Shown: positions 54,942 through 62,280 of the stretch, piece by piece
Layout: the number at the start of each line of letters is the position of its first letter
How positions within the stretch are numbered: position 1 is the stretch's first letter
Assembly (NCBI RefSeq): GCF_036287215.1
Contig: NZ_CP142860.1
Coordinates: 1,922,001-1,986,000 of the forward strand
Length of the DNA stretch: 64,000 nucleotides
Direction of reading: 5' to 3'
DNA from: Caproiciproducens sp. CPB-2
Lineage (GTDB): Bacteria; Bacillota; Clostridia; Oscillospirales; Acutalibacteraceae
Position numbers and translations under genes: made by a program
Notes under the pieces: generated by a model
Database searches by the model: none
Told to the model about the DNA's origin: nothing
Seen by the model: the letters and a program-made list of their open reading frames with translations, nothing else

Positions 54942-55046
54942 TGTAATATTAAAAATCAAGCGTTTTTACGGAATATTTAGAATTTGGCTCTAGGTCTATG
55001 TTTGTTGGCAATTTATAATATTACATAATCACTATTGTGTAATATT
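54942..55046. repeat. Three TGTAATATT sites upstream of the recombinase gene
   Basis: TGTAATATT at 54942-54950 and 55038-55046, and inverted at 55017-55025; the last two form an inverted repeat. Location before the recombinase start suggests an operator or recombinase-binding site (inference). Confidence 0.5.
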
Positions 55047-55049
55047 CAC

Positions 55050-55460
55050 TTATTCTTCTGTATCTTCTTTATTTTCCCCTGTAACACTTTCAAATGCTGC
55101 AAGAATATCAATGTCTTCATCCTGATTGCGTTCATCAGTAATATTTGAATTATTAGTGGGTGTTCCCAAAACTCTATTTATCAAATAAATACAGGCATCC
55201 TTCCGGCTTCTTGTATCCGTTGCTGTTAGGGCTATTTTATACAACTCATCAATGACTGGATCAAGTTGTGCTACAAATTTCTTTTGGCTCTGGTCTCTAA
55301 TTGCCGTCAAGCGAGTGTTAAGCTCAGCCTGTACCTCTGGATCATCCAAATAATCATAAATACATGTTCTGCTTACATCTAAGAGCTTTGCAATATCTGT
55401 TTTAGTTGACTTTCCTTCAATAAGTAGATCCACTAATTTCTGTTTTTTATCACTTAGCAT
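55050..55460 (-). CDS. Terminase small subunit / phBC6A51-like HTH protein
   Basis: 136 aa. N-terminal HTH (KQKLVDLLIEGKSTKTDIAKLLDVSRTCIYDYLDD) with helical C-terminal oligomerisation part and an acidic tail. This is the layout of small terminases that recognise pac/cos DNA. Separated from TerL by the recombinase gene. Confidence 0.75.
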   Translation of the reverse strand: MLSDKKQKLVDLLIEGKSTKTDIAKLLDVSRTCIYDYLDDPEVQAELNTRLTAIRDQSQKKFVAQLDPVIDELYKIALTATDTRSRKDACIYLINRVLGTPTNNSNITDERNQDEDIDILAAFESVTGENKEDTEE

Positions 55461-55538
55461 ATTTTATTTCACTCCTTTACATATTTACAATTATATCACA
55501 CCTTTTTAGTATACTTTATTGAATAAAAAAGAGTAAGG

Positions 55539-55733
55539 TTATTTATTTACTTTCTCTTTATCGGTTGCATGAAAAAACATTTGTAATAAAGAATAACACT
55601 TACCCAATATTTTCAATTTATCGCCATTCGGCAAATTTGAATTATCAAGGTCATATCCATCTAAAGATAAAGTTATGTAATTTAATGCGTTCGCAAGAAA
55701 TTGTCTATCTTCCTCTGTAATTTCAATTTTCAT
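55539..55733 (-). CDS. Small phage hypothetical protein (64 aa)
   Basis: MKIEITEEDRQFLANALNYI..., acidic-helical. ATG 55733 follows the previous stop by one base (TAATATG), with GAGGG before it, so it is coupled to the 102-aa gene. No family recognised. Confidence 0.6.
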   Translation of the reverse strand: MKIEITEEDRQFLANALNYITLSLDGYDLDNSNLPNGDKLKILGKCYSLLQMFFHATDKEKVNK

Positions 55734-55734
55734 A

Positions 55735-56043
55735 TTATTTACCCTCATCTTTCTCAGACTTAAGCTGATTTATAACACCATGAATAATTGCCTGTTTATC
55801 TTCTTCAGACAAAGCCATATTTTCGATTAGTCTTTGTTTTTTATACTGTCTGCTCTCTTCCACCAATTCATTAAATACCTTGTCAAACTCAGGACTTCTC
55901 CTAAAAAACCAGACTCTTCTACTCGTATCACTTTTGTTTCTCTCAATGCTCATTAAATCTTTGAAAAACGGATAATCAGCTACTAGCGAAGTCGCTATTC
56001 TAATACTGCTTACTATTTGATATGTACTTGTTTCTTCATTCAT
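55735..56043 (-). CDS. Phage hypothetical protein (102 aa)
   Basis: Mostly helical, charged. Central RRVWFFRRSPEFDKVFNELVEESRQYKKQR. Coupled to the 64-aa gene downstream. Not recognised. Confidence 0.65.
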   Translation of the reverse strand: MNEETSTYQIVSSIRIATSLVADYPFFKDLMSIERNKSDTSRRVWFFRRSPEFDKVFNELVEESRQYKKQRLIENMALSEEDKQAIIHGVINQLKSEKDEGK

Positions 56044-56068
56044 TTATTTTTATCTCCTCATTTATATA

Positions 56069-56251
56069 TTATTTACAGCAACACGGAATATCTTTTTCAG
56101 TACTAATAAAATAGTCACATGATGCATTAATTCTGCCATAAAAATGTTTGTATTTTTCTGACAGTTCCTTAATATCGTTTTGCAAATCATCTGCAAATCT
56201 AATATTTTCCTTACAAGTGTTTTTATTAACACATTTATTACAATCAAACAT
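56069..56251 (-). CDS. Small Cys-rich phage protein (60 aa)
   Basis: MFDCNKCVNKNTCKENIRF... and C-terminal IPCCCK: CxxC plus further Cys suggest metal binding. AGGAGAT lies before the ATG. A second frame overlaps almost fully but lacks this pattern. Confidence 0.55.
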   Translation of the reverse strand: MFDCNKCVNKNTCKENIRFADDLQNDIKELSEKYKHFYGRINASCDYFISTEKDIPCCCK

Positions 56252-56289
56252 TAATTATTATCTCCTTTTTATTATGTTAATTTTATTTA

Positions 56290-56838
56290 TTAACTGGTAT
56301 GTCTCCAGTAATATCCTTGATAAGGTTCACCAGACTTAATTCTATTGCAAATCACAGAACCGTTATATCCTAGTTTTTTCTTTATGTCAGGCAAACTGTC
56401 ATACTCTGCAATCAGATTATTATTCAAATCAAATTGTAATACCTTTTTTGCTCTTTGTGTCGATCTACGCTTTTGACAAGTAGCCCAATTAAGGTTTCCC
56501 CTATCATCTGTCCATTCAAGATTCAAATAGAAATTATCCGTTTTTATCTCATTCTTATGATTGACAGTATTAAATTTATCAGGCTGCGGATTTTTTACAA
56601 ATGCAAAAGCCACTAATCGCTGGCCTGAAATTTTCTTCTCTTTCCCATTTTTATATATTTTGAAACGTGTATAACCATGATTATCTATACCCTGATATAA
56701 AAATCTATTTACATTTTTGGAATAAACTCTACCATAATTCGATACTAGATAATTTTGATAATACTCATCATAAATTCTAACTGTTTTAAAAATTTCGTCC
56801 TCTGCTATAAGTTCTACATTTGGTTGCTCTGTTTTCAT
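56290..56838 (-). CDS. HNH homing endonuclease (NUMOD4-HNH-NUMOD1)
   Basis: 182 aa. NUMOD4-like N terminus (YQNYLVSNYGRVYSKN), HNH core (VNHKNEIKTDNFYLNLEW..GNLNWAT) and a C-terminal NUMOD1 helix-turn-helix (AEYDSLPDIKKKLGYNGSVI). Free-standing homing nucleases of this type spread between phage genomes by cutting the allele lacking them. Confidence 0.9.
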   Translation of the reverse strand: MKTEQPNVELIAEDEIFKTVRIYDEYYQNYLVSNYGRVYSKNVNRFLYQGIDNHGYTRFKIYKNGKEKKISGQRLVAFAFVKNPQPDKFNTVNHKNEIKTDNFYLNLEWTDDRGNLNWATCQKRRSTQRAKKVLQFDLNNNLIAEYDSLPDIKKKLGYNGSVICNRIKSGEPYQGYYWRHTS

Positions 56839-56880
56839 TACTCAATTTTCACTACTTCTTTCTACAATAAATTGTTTGTC

Positions 56881-57159
56881 TCAAAAACTTTTATCTTCTA
56901 CCAAAAGTACCCTGCCGATTTTCTTAGCAAATAGATACCGATCAGACAGAGAAACACCCTCACAAATCTCTTCACTAATCAAATACTTACTACTACCATG
57001 CAGCCAAAATATCTTGACTTCCTTATGCTGGCCTGTCTTTTGGTTTTCCAACTCAAGCCAACGCTTTCGACTCTTGGGTAACACAACATCATTAACAACA
57101 TACCATCTTGTATTTTCTCGCTGATCTTGCACAACGATATAATCAAAATTTTTATTCAC
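56881..57159 (-). CDS. Phage hypothetical protein (92 aa)
   Basis: MNKNFDYIVVQDQRENTRWYVV..., beta-rich, with aromatic residues. No TM, no known motif. In the same leftward gene set as the neighbours. Confidence 0.6.
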   Translation of the reverse strand: MNKNFDYIVVQDQRENTRWYVVNDVVLPKSRKRWLELENQKTGQHKEVKIFWLHGSSKYLISEEICEGVSLSDRYLFAKKIGRVLLVEDKSF

Positions 57160-57201
57160 TCAATGTTTCATTCTCCTTTATACATTAATAATTTGGACAT
57201 A

Positions 57202-57233
57202 AAAATAGAGAGTAGCCGGATTGACTACTCTCT
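57202..57233 (-). terminator. Terminator after the 78-aa gene
   Basis: AGAGAGTAG / CTACTCTCT 9-bp stem followed by ATTTTTATG on the minus strand. Confidence 0.75.
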
Positions 57234-57250
57234 AAATGAAATTTGTAATA

Positions 57251-57487
57251 TTAAATCTGTAAAATATGTCCTGACCCATTCGATTGAGACCGAAGCTCTT
57301 TATTTATTACATCTACTATTTTCTGTTCACTAGGAACAACTTTTTTCAATACAGATTTGAAGATTTCGATCATTTCCTTATTTGTAAGTTCTTCAATATC
57401 TTTTTGACTATCACCTTTAACATTAGCAATTGCTTCATCAAAAGCTTGATCTATGTCTCTTTGCTTTGCTTTGTCATCACGAACCAT
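57251..57487 (-). CDS. Phage hypothetical protein (78 aa)
   Basis: Highly charged helical protein (AKQRDIDQAFDEAIANVKGD, IVDVINKELRSQSN). Closed by a terminator 18 nt after the stop. GAGGTGAGAT lies upstream of the ATG. Not recognised. Confidence 0.6.
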   Translation of the reverse strand: MVRDDKAKQRDIDQAFDEAIANVKGDSQKDIEELTNKEMIEIFKSVLKKVVPSEQKIVDVINKELRSQSNGSGHILQI

Positions 57488-57570
57488 TTATCTCACCTCT
57501 AATCAAATTTAATTTCTTATCTGCTATTATATACCATATTTTTACAAATACAATATATATTTGCATTATA

Positions 57571-58020
57571 GGGGAAGCACCCTACTCACCGTTCCATTCT
57601 TTCTTTCTCACCGTTCCATCATTCAAGATGCTTCCCCACAATGCCAAAAAGGAATATATCAATCCATTAGTATTGGCTGCACGAAAGACCAACATTAATG
57701 GCACTTGCAATTGAGGTACACCCCCAACCCGAAGGCTCGTAGATGTACCCAGAAAGTTGAGGAATACCGCATGATTAACGATACTCATGTTTAGGCAACG
57801 CTTCACAGCGCAGGAGGTGTTGTCCATCCTTTAATCCGGCTCCCATCTAAGAAGCCATCAGTTCACCACAGCCGTTTACACACAATTTGAGGAGGTGACA
57901 GGGCATGATCCTGTTACGGTAAACGGCAAACGCTTACCAATGAGTTATGCTTAAATCCTAAAGTCTGCAAAAGTAGACTATCTCACAACAGTCATATGTA
58001 ACGCAAGGCCGATAACCTTG
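57571..58020 (-). ncRNA. Candidate large structured phage RNA (about 450 nt)
   Basis: No plausible protein; clearly less AT-rich than surrounding phage genes. Read leftward it folds into many local stems: GTAAACGGC-type 9 bp (57919-57927/57871-57879); GCGCT-GUGA-AGCGT with a GNRA loop (57811-57798); GGTACA/TGTACC (57749-57715) enclosing a CUUCGG tetraloop (57730-57733); CCATTA/TAATGG (57701-57664); and a closing 9-bp TGGGGAAGCA-type stem (57637-57629/57579-57571). The special loops exist only on this strand. In the closing hairpin a 13-nt unit (ATGGAACGGTGAG) is repeated twice. Size and phage setting recall ROOL/GOLLD RNAs, but class is unproven. Confidence 0.6.
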
Positions 58021-58023
58021 TTA

Positions 58024-58197
58024 TTACCGAAGATTAATAAACTCAGAAATTTTTATTTCAATCTCTGGATTAATATATAATTTGTTGTGCAGCCATAAGC
58101 TGAAATCGCTAGGAGTTAGTCCACATTTACTTGCAACATAACTTTTCTTGATTCCATTATTTTTTACAAATTGCTCTACTTGCATCTGCAATTTCAC
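58024..58197 (-). CDS. Very small HTH (Cro/C1-like) protein (57 aa)
   Basis: GTG at 58197, 9 nt after AAGGAG. The sequence contains KKSYVASKCGLTPSDFSLWL, a Cro/C1-type helix-turn-helix (recognition helix around SDFSLWLHNK). The stop is a few nucleotides before the structured RNA region, so protein and RNA may share a transcript. Probably a phage regulator. Confidence 0.7.
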   Translation of the reverse strand: MKLQMQVEQFVKNNGIKKSYVASKCGLTPSDFSLWLHNKLYINPEIEIKISEFINLR

Positions 58198-58303
58198 ATT
58201 GCATTACTCCTTCCAAAAAATATTTTTAAAATCTATTGCGTTATATATTAAATATGTGTTATAATAAAATTTTATATATTTATATTTCCATTTATAAAAT
58301 AGA

Positions 58304-58352
58304 TAAGCACCCCTTAAAAGCCTTATAAATAAAGGATTTTTTGGAGTGCTTA
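58304..58352 (-). terminator. Terminator after the zinc-ribbon gene
   Basis: TAAGCACTCC / GGGGTGCTTA (one wobble on the minus strand), inner CCTT/AAGG, followed by TCTATTTTAT; 14 nt after the stop. Confidence 0.65.
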
Positions 58353-58365
58353 CGCGCAATATTAT

Positions 58366-59190
58366 TTATCTTGCACAATCATCACAATATTTTCTAGTAC
58401 TTCTTTTGTATGGAAACAACGCTCCGCAACTTTCGCAGAATTTATATTTTCCCTTTTTAAGCATTAAATAGTGTTCATAAATGTGCTGGAAATCTTTGAT
58501 TACAAAAGCTATGTCACCAGTATGCTGAAGAATATTTACTTTATACAACCTTTGGGGAAAGCGTTCTCTTGGTTCAGTGGACATCCGAATGTCATAACTT
58601 ATATATCCGTTTTCTGTTAGCTTTTTGAAGTTATTACAACGTTGTCCGCTTTGACTATTTCCCTTGCCCTCAGCTAGTTTAAACAGTTCCTCGTCTTTGG
58701 CAATACACCATTCATGCGGTTGATGAAATTGGTTATTATACGCTTTTTGCCAAACTAACCATATAAGTAAATATTTTCGTAGAATTTCATTTTTGATTTT
58801 ATCTAAGGTTTCAATCTCAGATTTATAAACTATTATCGACTTATCATTAAAAAACACCTTATCGGTTTTACCATCTATAATACTGCTTATATGGCTATTC
58901 ACAGATTTAAGAATAGACTTAATTCTTTTTTCATTTGGTTCAATTAGCAAAGATTTAATATATTCTTTTATTTGCTCCTTATTATTGCTAATATATTCTT
59001 TGTCTTCAAAATATCCAAAGTAATTTCTTATCTTTATTATATCAATTTCGCCGTTACAGGATTTCGCTTTAGCATTCAATAATATAAAATACTTTGTAAG
59101 AAGAACCGCCCAATAATCTTCACTTTTTTCTTTGTTTTTTCTTTGAGTAAGAACGCTATCAGCTAACAACTTATCCTGCCATATAATCAT
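58366..59190 (-). CDS. Phage protein with C-terminal zinc ribbon
   Basis: 274 aa. The N-terminal 230 residues are helical, with a winged-helix-like section around FKKLTENGYISYDIRMS. The C terminus is a zinc ribbon, CESCGALFPYKRSTRKYCDDC. Its start lies 20 nt inside the polymerase gene, so it is translationally coupled. A nucleic-acid-binding partner or specificity factor of the polymerase is plausible but not shown. Confidence 0.75.
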   Translation of the reverse strand: MIIWQDKLLADSVLTQRKNKEKSEDYWAVLLTKYFILLNAKAKSCNGEIDIIKIRNYFGYFEDKEYISNNKEQIKEYIKSLLIEPNEKRIKSILKSVNSHISSIIDGKTDKVFFNDKSIIVYKSEIETLDKIKNEILRKYLLIWLVWQKAYNNQFHQPHEWCIAKDEELFKLAEGKGNSQSGQRCNNFKKLTENGYISYDIRMSTEPRERFPQRLYKVNILQHTGDIAFVIKDFQHIYEHYLMLKKGKYKFCESCGALFPYKRSTRKYCDDCAR

Positions 59191-62023
59191 TTCTTGTCAC
59201 CTCGAATATATCATAATCTCCGTTGTTTTTTCTTTCGGCTTTGAGAATTATATTATCTTTTGGAATAATACTGAGAAGATCATACTCAAATACTTTCCAA
59301 ATAAATTGATTTACTTTGTCCTTATCCATATCTTTCAAACTAGTAACAACTCGATCAAACAGCATAAATTTATTACTGCAAATTTTATAGAGTTCCTTTT
59401 TGGTTTCATCCTGCATTTTTTCTTTTTCTTCCATTATAATTTCTTTTTTCTCATCGTCAGTGCTGCGTTTTGAATGGATTTCTTTTATTATTTCAGCGGC
59501 TTTTTTATTATATCGGTTAAATACTTCAATGACTTGCGCTTTATCTTCAACTGATACATCTACTTCTTTCGCAAAGCCTAATAGGACATAATTTTTTTCT
59601 GTATCAACTTTTAGTTTGTCAGCTATAGTTTTCTCGAATTCTTCTAAATTCCAGCACAGCTTATTCATAACGCAATTAGTTAATAGAAGAGGTGAACAGT
59701 CTATGTAGATTTGTTTAAAATTCTTTTGTTTATCGGTTAGTTCATCATCTTTCAAAGCCAGAAGTTTATCAAGTGTAATATAAAGTAGTCGTTGGCAAAT
59801 AGGTTTCATATGGCTTTGATACTTTGTAAATCTATCATTATCAGTGGTATCCCTGTAACGAAAGAAGTATGGTTTATATTTTGGAACAAACGTGTTGTGT
59901 TCCATTTTCTTTTTTCTCACTTCTTTTGTATCGTCTGATTTTAACTTTTGGTAAATAAATTCTACCGGTAATTTTGGCTTAACGCCAGTTTTTGTGCTGT
60001 CGATTTCTTCTCCAATAATAAGTCTTAGAATTCTGATGTTGTCCAAAATCCCTTTCTGCTCGTCCTTATTAAACAGCGGTAACATTGCAAAGAAGCTGGT
60101 AGTCTTATTAGAATAGAATCCTACCTTATTACCAAATCCCTTTAAATCGCTCTCGACCGCTGCTTTAATGGTATATTTTTTCTTTTGCGCTTTTGTAAGT
60201 CCTTTTTGATATGTTACGGGAAGGGCATCACGATAAGCACAACGTTTTAGTACGGCTGAGTCCGTTGTAAGGCATTGATCAGAATCCCAATCACTATCCG
60301 AGTGGATAATTGTGGATAAATCCCATATAGAGTAAATAATTCCACTGTAGATATGACTATAGTAATGTTTCATCTTTGCAAATGTATCTGAGCCAACACT
60401 TGTATCATTGCAAACTGTTAGAATGTTATGTTCTGCTATATCAGTCATGGGACTCCGGCAAGCATCCACTTCATCAGCATTTCTATCATTCCAGTATTTA
60501 GAAAAAATACAATTCGCAGGAATTAAGCCGGTTACTTTATCTTTGTCCCTGAAAATTGCCCACTGTGCTAGTGCATAAGGATCACTAACCATATAAGAGT
60601 ACATCCCTCTGCAAAGAATCTTTGCAATTTTAGCAAGTTTCAAGTTGCTTGCAACAAGTTTATGTATTTCCTCTTTAACATAAGTATCCTGCAATAAACT
60701 TCTATTTCGTAGTAATGCCTGGTTTAATATAGTACCTCTAAAATGATCTGTTTCATCGTTTAACAGATTTTCTTCCATCAAATATTTTATTGTAGTAAAG
60801 TCATCACCTTCGGCAAGCTTTGTAAACAGTTCTTTTGTAGGCTTTAGTAACTCCTCAATATCATCATCTTTCAAATTACTCGACTGAACCAACTGATAAT
60901 TGAGCTTAACAGTATCATCATCCTGCTTAGGTGTTACTCTTTGTACTCCCCAAACTAAGTCATTATCTTGCTGCACACGATCAAATGCTCCCCAATCGTC
61001 ATCGTACAGCCCATGAAGCTTCCATTGTGAAGCAGTCAACAATACATCATAGTTATTTATATTTACAAGATCGCCCTTCAGATTTTTAATCCATATAATA
61101 TTATTTTCTTTTGCAAGCTCATGGAAATCAAAGTTTATCAATAAGCCTTTAACACCGATAGCACGGATATTAAGAGCGGCTGGTTCATAGTCAAGTCCTA
61201 ATTCTGTACAGTACTGCCCTACTTTAGCGGAAGAAATTAATCCCATTCCATCAAAGCTATTTAAAATGCTATCAAAATCTTTTGGTACAACCTTATATTC
61301 TACTTGTCCATCAATGATATTTTTCTCGACAAAATTAACCTTGCCCTTGGGGGTTATTTCTTCAAAATCAGGGATTACAACCACCTTCGGCAAAGTGATA
61401 AAATTTATCCCACTGGTTGTTAAACCCTTATATGCGCCATACTTCTCGGGTATCACCTCTTCTGATTTTGAAATATCTTTATGTCCACAAGCAAATACAT
61501 CTGATACGGCTTTATTTACATCATCAAGCATAAAAAGGGCTGTATTACTTTTTAAATTACCTGACGAAGCACAATAGCGAGTATATAGCTTGCCATCATA
61601 ATAGAAGCCTTTCTTAGCAAATCTGGAGTAATCCTTTTTGTAAGAAGTAACGCTAATTACTTCCGGCACAAACAAATATTCATCAAGTTCATTTATTTTA
61701 GCTAATAGAGCATTCCTATTTTCTTGGGTATTTTCAAGTTTTTTTATCTTCTTGATTTCTTCCCGCAACAACTCCACATGGTCAGCTACTTCTAATTGCG
61801 TTGAATGATCATTATTATATTTTCTGATTTCTCTGAACATGAAGTTGTCTGCAAAGCTAATGAGACTATTATTCTGTCTTGCTTCATCAATACTAATATG
61901 AGCAACACGAAAACTTTTAATTTCCTTTTTCTTTTTTCCTTGAGTTACAGTTTCAACATGGACATTACTTACAATATCATTACCTGTCAATTTTATAATG
62001 TTATATAAATTCTGTGTGAGCAA
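59171..62023 (-). CDS. Two-barrel single-subunit RNA polymerase (YonO / eukaryotic RdRP-like)
   Basis: 950 aa. Blocks of the cellular RdRP/YonO family appear in order: RYCASSGNLKSNTALFM (149-165, cf. FSxSQLR..); FDGMGLIS (257-264) with PAALNIRAIGVKG (281-293, cf. PSAFQIRYGGCKG), double-psi barrel 1; ACRSPMTDIAEHN (521-533, cf. RNPCLHPGD); catalytic SDSDWDSDQ (575-583) for GSDLDGD; VGFYSNK (634-640); and IDSTKTG (674-680, cf. VDxPKTG). D578, D580 and D582 would bind Mg; the usual Gly is Ser581. The start is TTG 62023 behind AGGGAG. Family known from SP-beta YonO (DNA-dependent) and eukaryotic RdRPs; template preference here is unknown. Confidence 0.87.
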   Translation of the reverse strand: MLTQNLYNIIKLTGNDIVSNVHVETVTQGKKKKEIKSFRVAHISIDEARQNNSLISFADNFMFREIRKYNNDHSTQLEVADHVELLREEIKKIKKLENTQENRNALLAKINELDEYLFVPEVISVTSYKKDYSRFAKKGFYYDGKLYTRYCASSGNLKSNTALFMLDDVNKAVSDVFACGHKDISKSEEVIPEKYGAYKGLTTSGINFITLPKVVVIPDFEEITPKGKVNFVEKNIIDGQVEYKVVPKDFDSILNSFDGMGLISSAKVGQYCTELGLDYEPAALNIRAIGVKGLLINFDFHELAKENNIIWIKNLKGDLVNINNYDVLLTASQWKLHGLYDDDWGAFDRVQQDNDLVWGVQRVTPKQDDDTVKLNYQLVQSSNLKDDDIEELLKPTKELFTKLAEGDDFTTIKYLMEENLLNDETDHFRGTILNQALLRNRSLLQDTYVKEEIHKLVASNLKLAKIAKILCRGMYSYMVSDPYALAQWAIFRDKDKVTGLIPANCIFSKYWNDRNADEVDACRSPMTDIAEHNILTVCNDTSVGSDTFAKMKHYYSHIYSGIIYSIWDLSTIIHSDSDWDSDQCLTTDSAVLKRCAYRDALPVTYQKGLTKAQKKKYTIKAAVESDLKGFGNKVGFYSNKTTSFFAMLPLFNKDEQKGILDNIRILRLIIGEEIDSTKTGVKPKLPVEFIYQKLKSDDTKEVRKKKMEHNTFVPKYKPYFFRYRDTTDNDRFTKYQSHMKPICQRLLYITLDKLLALKDDELTDKQKNFKQIYIDCSPLLLTNCVMNKLCWNLEEFEKTIADKLKVDTEKNYVLLGFAKEVDVSVEDKAQVIEVFNRYNKKAAEIIKEIHSKRSTDDEKKEIIMEEKEKMQDETKKELYKICSNKFMLFDRVVTSLKDMDKDKVNQFIWKVFEYDLLSIIPKDNIILKAERKNNGDYDIFEVTRNDYMAG

Positions 62024-62049
62024 TTAATTTATATCTCCCTTTCTAACTA

Positions 62050-62260
62050 TAAATTTGATTTGTTACTATACTTCGTCTTCCAGACAGGGGTTTCCCTGCT
62101 TTGAGAAGCAGGGAGCCATCTTTTAAGCCTGAGTATTGTCGCAGCTTACACTGCGCCAAACTCATTCTTAAAATCTGTCTGATTCAATTTTTATTATTTT
62201 GGCACCACAATCTTGAAATCCTAATATATATTAGAAATCGCTGATTGTGACGCCACTTTG
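62050..62260 (-). ncRNA. Structured leader RNA before the polymerase gene
   Basis: The 257-nt gap between helicase and polymerase genes. Stem 62254-62243 with 62212-62201 (12 bp, two G-U pairs that exist only leftward) encloses CTAATATATATTAG. Further on are CGCAG/CTGCG (62155-62140) and CCCTGCTT/AAGCAGGG (62113-62094). No T-run terminator is obvious. May be a regulatory leader or an independent RNA; a remnant transposon-end RNA (IS605-type omega RNA) is an alternative. Confidence 0.5.
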
Positions 62261-62280
62261 ATATTTATTTAACAACTATT

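Noticed and set aside
57571..57637. CRISPR array from the repeated ATGGAACGGTGAG
   Set aside because: Only two 13-nt units 22 nt apart within one hairpin; no cas genes in the window.
57582..57827. 81-aa leftward frame inside the structured RNA region
   Set aside because: No ribosome site, and it runs through several strong stems; composition is unlike neighbouring proteins.
57571..58020. Group I intron
   Set aside because: A UAGUC-like element is present, but the order and spacing of the conserved P/Q/R/S core elements are not found and there is no split gene around it.
62050..62160. IS605-type transposon end with omega RNA
   Set aside because: The CCCTGCTT/AAGCAGGG hairpin is similar in style, but no tnpA, tnpB or iscB gene or remnant is beside it; kept only as an alternative.
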